A stretch of DNA of 64,000 nt, taken from Mesorhizobium sp. (GTDB lineage Bacteria; Pseudomonadota; Alphaproteobacteria; Rhizobiales; Rhizobiaceae). Under the pieces are notes generated by a model, which had not been told where the DNA came from, ran no database searches, and saw only the letters and a program-made list of their open reading frames with translations. Numbering within the stretch: position 1 is the stretch's first letter; the number at the start of each line of letters is the position of its first letter. This document shows, piece after piece, positions 61,498-64,000 of the stretch. The stretch lies in assembly GCA_004020545.1 (NCBI GenBank), contig SAQE01000015.1, forward strand, positions 34,582 through 98,581. The letters run 5' to 3'. The position numbers and the translations under genes were made by a program.

Positions 61498-61782
61498 ATG
61501 CTTATCCAACCGATCGACTATTTCCTCGTTGCCTGGTTCGTATTGGCGGCCGCCTCGACGCTCTATGTCGGCTTCGACCAGTATCGCAACAATCCCGAAC
61601 CGGTGGTGATGAAATGGGGCTTCATCCTGGTGACGCTCTATATGGGTCCGCTCGGCCTGCTGCTTTACGTGCTCGCCGACAAGGAACCGCGCCCGGGCGA
61701 GCATGAGGCCTTCACCAACTCCCTCTGGAATGTCGAGCAGAAGGGCGGCGGCGGGCTGATGGCGGTCATCGATGTCACGTGA
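61498..61782 (+). CDS. Small membrane protein (DUF4396-like N-terminal part)
   Basis: 94 residues with two hydrophobic helices: DYFLVAWFVLAAASTLYVGF and MKWGFILVTLYMGPLGLLLY. The loop FDQYRNNPEPVVMKWG resembles DUF4396 membrane proteins, whose usual C-terminal His/Cys-Gly-Asp segment is missing. The end FTNSLWNVEQKGGGGLMAVI may be a normal short end or a truncated one. It is divergent from the multicopper oxidase. Confidence 0.6.
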   Translation: MLIQPIDYFLVAWFVLAAASTLYVGFDQYRNNPEPVVMKWGFILVTLYMGPLGLLLYVLADKEPRPGEHEAFTNSLWNVEQKGGGGLMAVIDVT

Positions 61783-61880
61783 TCGCGGCAGGGTGCCCGG
61801 CATTCCCCAATTTGACGAACGCGCCTGGAGCTTGGAACCCTTGCCGCTCTCGCAGGGTTTACTGTGCGAGGCGAACTGCC

Positions 61881-62039
61881 ATGGAAGACAAACCGCCTGC
61901 CGAAAACCCGGGAAGGATCCTCGCCACCGTGCTGGCGGTCTGCCTCATCATCATCGCCTTGTTCTTTATCGGCTTCAGATATTCGGAGCGCGATCAGGGA
62001 GTCTTGATCGTGCCCGGAGTGGTGCAGGGCAGCAAGTGA
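61881..62039 (+). CDS. Single-helix membrane protein
   Basis: 52 residues: a polar N-terminus (EDKPPAENPGRI), a helix ILATVLAVCLIIIALFFIGF and a short outer end SERDQGVLIVPGVVQGSK. Start ATG 61881 follows GCGAGGCGAACTGCC. Likely co-transcribed with the gene upstream. Function unknown. Confidence 0.6.
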   Translation: MEDKPPAENPGRILATVLAVCLIIIALFFIGFRYSERDQGVLIVPGVVQGSK

Positions 62040-62276
62040 TCGGCCCGAAGTCCTTTGCCTGTTAGGGTGCGGAAAAGGCTGTAACACTTTGATTTTGCCT
62101 GTCATCCCTTCCAGGCCTTTAGGTTCGGGATCACACGCCGGGGAAGAAACAGGTTTTCCGAAACGTTTGTCGAACAGGCAACGCTCAGCGCCTGGCGCGC
62201 CTGACGATGGCGCTCATGAGCAAGGAACCCCTCCGGCAACAGCGCGCACCGCGCCCGAGGCCCAGGGAGGCAGTAC

Positions 62277-63344
62277 ATGTCCGCCAACGCCTATATCAAC
62301 CGGATCGCGACAGCGGTTCCGGAACATGAAGTCCATCAGTTCTACCTGCGCTACGCCGCCACGATGCTCGCCGCCGACCGCAGGAGGATATTCGAACGCA
62401 TGGCCGGCCTCGCCGGCATCGAGCACCGCTTCTCCTGCTTTGCGCCCGCCCTCGACCCCGAGGGGCCGTCGGCTGATCTCGGCGGAACCTTCAGGCGCGG
62501 CGCGTTTCCCGGAACGGCCGTCAGAATGGCGATGTTCGGCGAAGCTGCGCCCATTCTGGCGCAAAAGGCCGTCGGCGGACTGCGCCTCGGCGGCGAAGCA
62601 TCGCGCATCACCCACCTGATCGTCACCACCTGCACCGGTTTCTCCGCCCCCGGCATCGACCTCGACCTGGTGCAGCGCTGCGGCCTGCCGGACGGCGTCG
62701 AGCGCACGATGATCGGGTTCATGGGCTGCTACGCGGCCGTCAACGGCCTCAAGCTTGCCCGCCACATCGTCCGTTCCGACCCGCAGGCGAGGGTGCTGCT
62801 GGTCAATATCGAAATATGCACCTTGCACATCAGGGAAACCGCCGAGCTGGAAAAGCTGCTGAGCTTCTGTCTCTGGGGCGACGGCTGCGCGGCGAGCCTC
62901 GTCACCGCCGAGCCGTCCGGCATCGAGCTCGACAGCTTCCGCTGCGCCGTCGCGGACGAGCAGCGCGAACTGATGACCTGGGATATCCGCGACCACGGCT
63001 TCGACATGGTCCTTTCCGGCAAGGTGCCGGCAGCGGTCCAGGAGGCGTTGCGTAGCAACCAGGACGCCATCCTTGGCGGCCGGCCGCCGAAGGCGATCGA
63101 CCTCTGGGCCGTGCATCCCGGCGGGCGCAGCATTCTCGACGCCGTCGAAAGGGCGCTCGATCTCGATCCCGCCGCGCTCGGGCCGTCGCGCGAGGTGCTG
63201 CGCCGATACGGCAACATGTCGTCGCCGACCGTCATGTTCGTGATGGAGGAGATGCTGAAGAGGCCCGGCGGCTTGCTCGGCTGCGGCATGTCGTTCGGGC
63301 CCGGGCTGACGGCCGAGACCATGCTGTTCAGGACCGTCTCATGA
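62277..63344 (+). CDS. Type III polyketide synthase (chalcone synthase superfamily)
   Basis: 355 residues. The catalytic triad is seen in FMGCYAAVNG (Cys), LWAVHPGGRSIL (His) and YGNMSSPTVMF (Asn). GFSAPGIDLDL and GMSFGPGLTAETMLF are the family's start- and end-motifs. Bacterial members make alkylresorcinols, alkylpyrones or small aromatic polyketides from an acyl-CoA and malonyl-CoA. ATG 62277 follows CCAGGGAGGCAGTAC. The stop overlaps the next gene (ATGA), so the methyltransferase modifies its product. Confidence 0.93.
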   Translation: MSANAYINRIATAVPEHEVHQFYLRYAATMLAADRRRIFERMAGLAGIEHRFSCFAPALDPEGPSADLGGTFRRGAFPGTAVRMAMFGEAAPILAQKAVGGLRLGGEASRITHLIVTTCTGFSAPGIDLDLVQRCGLPDGVERTMIGFMGCYAAVNGLKLARHIVRSDPQARVLLVNIEICTLHIRETAELEKLLSFCLWGDGCAASLVTAEPSGIELDSFRCAVADEQRELMTWDIRDHGFDMVLSGKVPAAVQEALRSNQDAILGGRPPKAIDLWAVHPGGRSILDAVERALDLDPAALGPSREVLRRYGNMSSPTVMFVMEEMLKRPGGLLGCGMSFGPGLTAETMLFRTVS

Positions 63345-64000
63345 CCGCGCTCGCCCAGCGCAACCTCGTCCCGGAAATCCTGGACGGGCTTGCCGCCGAC
63401 GACGTGCGGGCACGCCGCTCGCGCCGCGATCTCGCCCGCATCAACGCGCTGATGTTCCAGGCGCTGATCATGGCCTCGCTCATGCGGAAGTTCTTGCCGA
63501 GGCCGCCCGGTCGCATTCTGGAGATTGGCGCCGGCGACGGCACTTTCATGCTGAAGGTGGCGCGGCGCATGGCAAGGGACTGGCGCGAGGTGGAGCTGAC
63601 GATGCTCGATCGCGTCGGTCTCGTCACGCCAAAGCTCAAGGCGGATTTCGCCGGTCTGGGATGGACGGTAGAAGCCGTCACCGCCGATGTTTTCGACTGG
63701 GCGGAGAAGGCCGATGGCGGGTCTTTCGACGCGATCACGGTCAACCTGTTCCTGCATCATTTCGACGCCGACGGACTGCTGCGCCTGTTTTCGCTTTTGC
63801 GGCGCAAGGCTCCGCTCATCCTGGCGACGGAGCCGCGGCGGGCGGGCTTGGCGCTTGCCGCGACCCGCCTTCTGCCGGCGATCGGTGCCAACGGCGTCAC
63901 CAGGCATGACGCCGCCCACAGCGTGCGCGCCGGTTTTCGCGGCAGCGAGCTTTCCGACCTCTGGAGCGCCGCCGGCGGCGCTCCAGAGGTCGGAAAGCTC
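63341..64000 (+). CDS. S-adenosylmethionine-dependent methyltransferase (partial)
   Basis: The visible 220 residues have a class I Rossmann fold: PPGRILEIGAGDGTFMLKVA (G-x-G-x-G), ELTMLDRVGL, VEAVTADVFDW and FDAITVNLFLHHFDADGLL. The stop is beyond the window. It follows the polyketide synthase with a 4-bp overlap and would O- or C-methylate its product. The last 18 codons lie within a perfect palindrome (63947-64000), so the C-terminal residues after about 202 may be artificial. Confidence 0.8.
   Translation, partial: MTALAQRNLVPEILDGLAADDVRARRSRRDLARINALMFQALIMASLMRKFLPRPPGRILEIGAGDGTFMLKVARRMARDWREVELTMLDRVGLVTPKLKADFAGLGWTVEAVTADVFDWAEKADGGSFDAITVNLFLHHFDADGLLRLFSLLRRKAPLILATEPRRAGLALAATRLLPAIGANGVTRHDAAHSVRAGFRGSELSDLWSAAGGAPEVGKL
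63947..64000. repeat. Perfect 54-bp palindrome at the window end
   Basis: The 27 bases at 63947-63973 are exactly the reverse complement of 63974-64000. It begins inside the methyltransferase and reaches the last base of the window. Such a long, perfect fold-back with no spacer inside a coding gene is unusual and suggests an assembly or library artefact at a contig end. Confidence 0.85.

Overview
The window is chromosomal DNA of a high-GC alphaproteobacterium of the Rhizobiales, most likely Mesorhizobium or a close relative. The basis is family composition: many DUF982, DUF995, NolR-like ArsR, TetR, AraC and polyamine-type ABC genes, an NDUFS4-type complex I subunit, and several dispersed palindromic intergenic elements of the kind common in rhizobial genomes. 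There are two tRNA genes (Pro-TGG and Arg-TCT) and no rRNA, CRISPR array, insertion sequence, phage, nod or nif gene.

Layout. 1-880: the end of a truncated gene, then a HigB/HigA-type toxin-antitoxin pair whose toxin carries two compensating frameshifts. 0.9-5 kb: an ATP-grasp enzyme, an M20 amidohydrolase divergent from an AraC regulator, and a secreted protein with two OmpA-like halves. 5.1-23.5 kb: a surface-polysaccharide region with two very large paralogous two-domain glycosyltransferases, a third glycosyltransferase, a sulfotransferase, an LtaS/OpgB-like sulfatase-fold transferase with a C-terminal carbohydrate-binding module, a polyprenol-phosphate-sugar type GT2, a flippase-like membrane protein, a DUF995 protein, and three nucleotide-sugar enzymes (UDP-GlcA 4-epimerase-like, UXS and GalE). 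Together they could make and decorate an acidic, xylose- or galactose-containing polymer with sulfate and a phospho-substituent; that product is inference. 24-33 kb: small regulator-plus-enzyme modules (TetR/CMD, AraC/VOC/DoxX, TetR/EamA, TetR/DinB), rlmJ and a LysE exporter. The EamA and DinB genes are frameshifted. 33.4-43 kb: a histone H1-like protein, GNAT, GST, a Phd/VapC pair with a substituted PIN residue, tRNA-Pro, a flavin monooxygenase, an FMN reductase/SnoaL-like fusion, NDUFS4, tRNA-Arg followed by a decayed PLP decarboxylase, two DUF982 genes, a NolR-like ArsR regulator and cytochrome b561.

43.4-51.4 kb: a polyamine-type ABC transporter operon (ATPase, binding protein, two permeases) with a LysR regulator, an M20 amidohydrolase and a dimethylargininase-like hydrolase. 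This looks like uptake and breakdown of a guanidino or amide-linked nitrogen compound. 51.5-59 kb: a BBE-type FAD oxidase and housekeeping or hypothetical genes (SRAP, DHFR-family reductase, YqaA, PAP2, DUF2127, cupin). 59.2-62 kb: a multicopper oxidase translationally coupled to a c'-type cytochrome, and two small membrane proteins. 62.3-64 kb: a type III polyketide synthase coupled to a methyltransferase that runs off the window.

Sequence quality is a concern. Three genes carry single-base-scale frameshifts in otherwise family-like sequence, and the last 54 bases form a perfect palindrome, which looks more like a fold-back artefact at a contig end than natural coding sequence.
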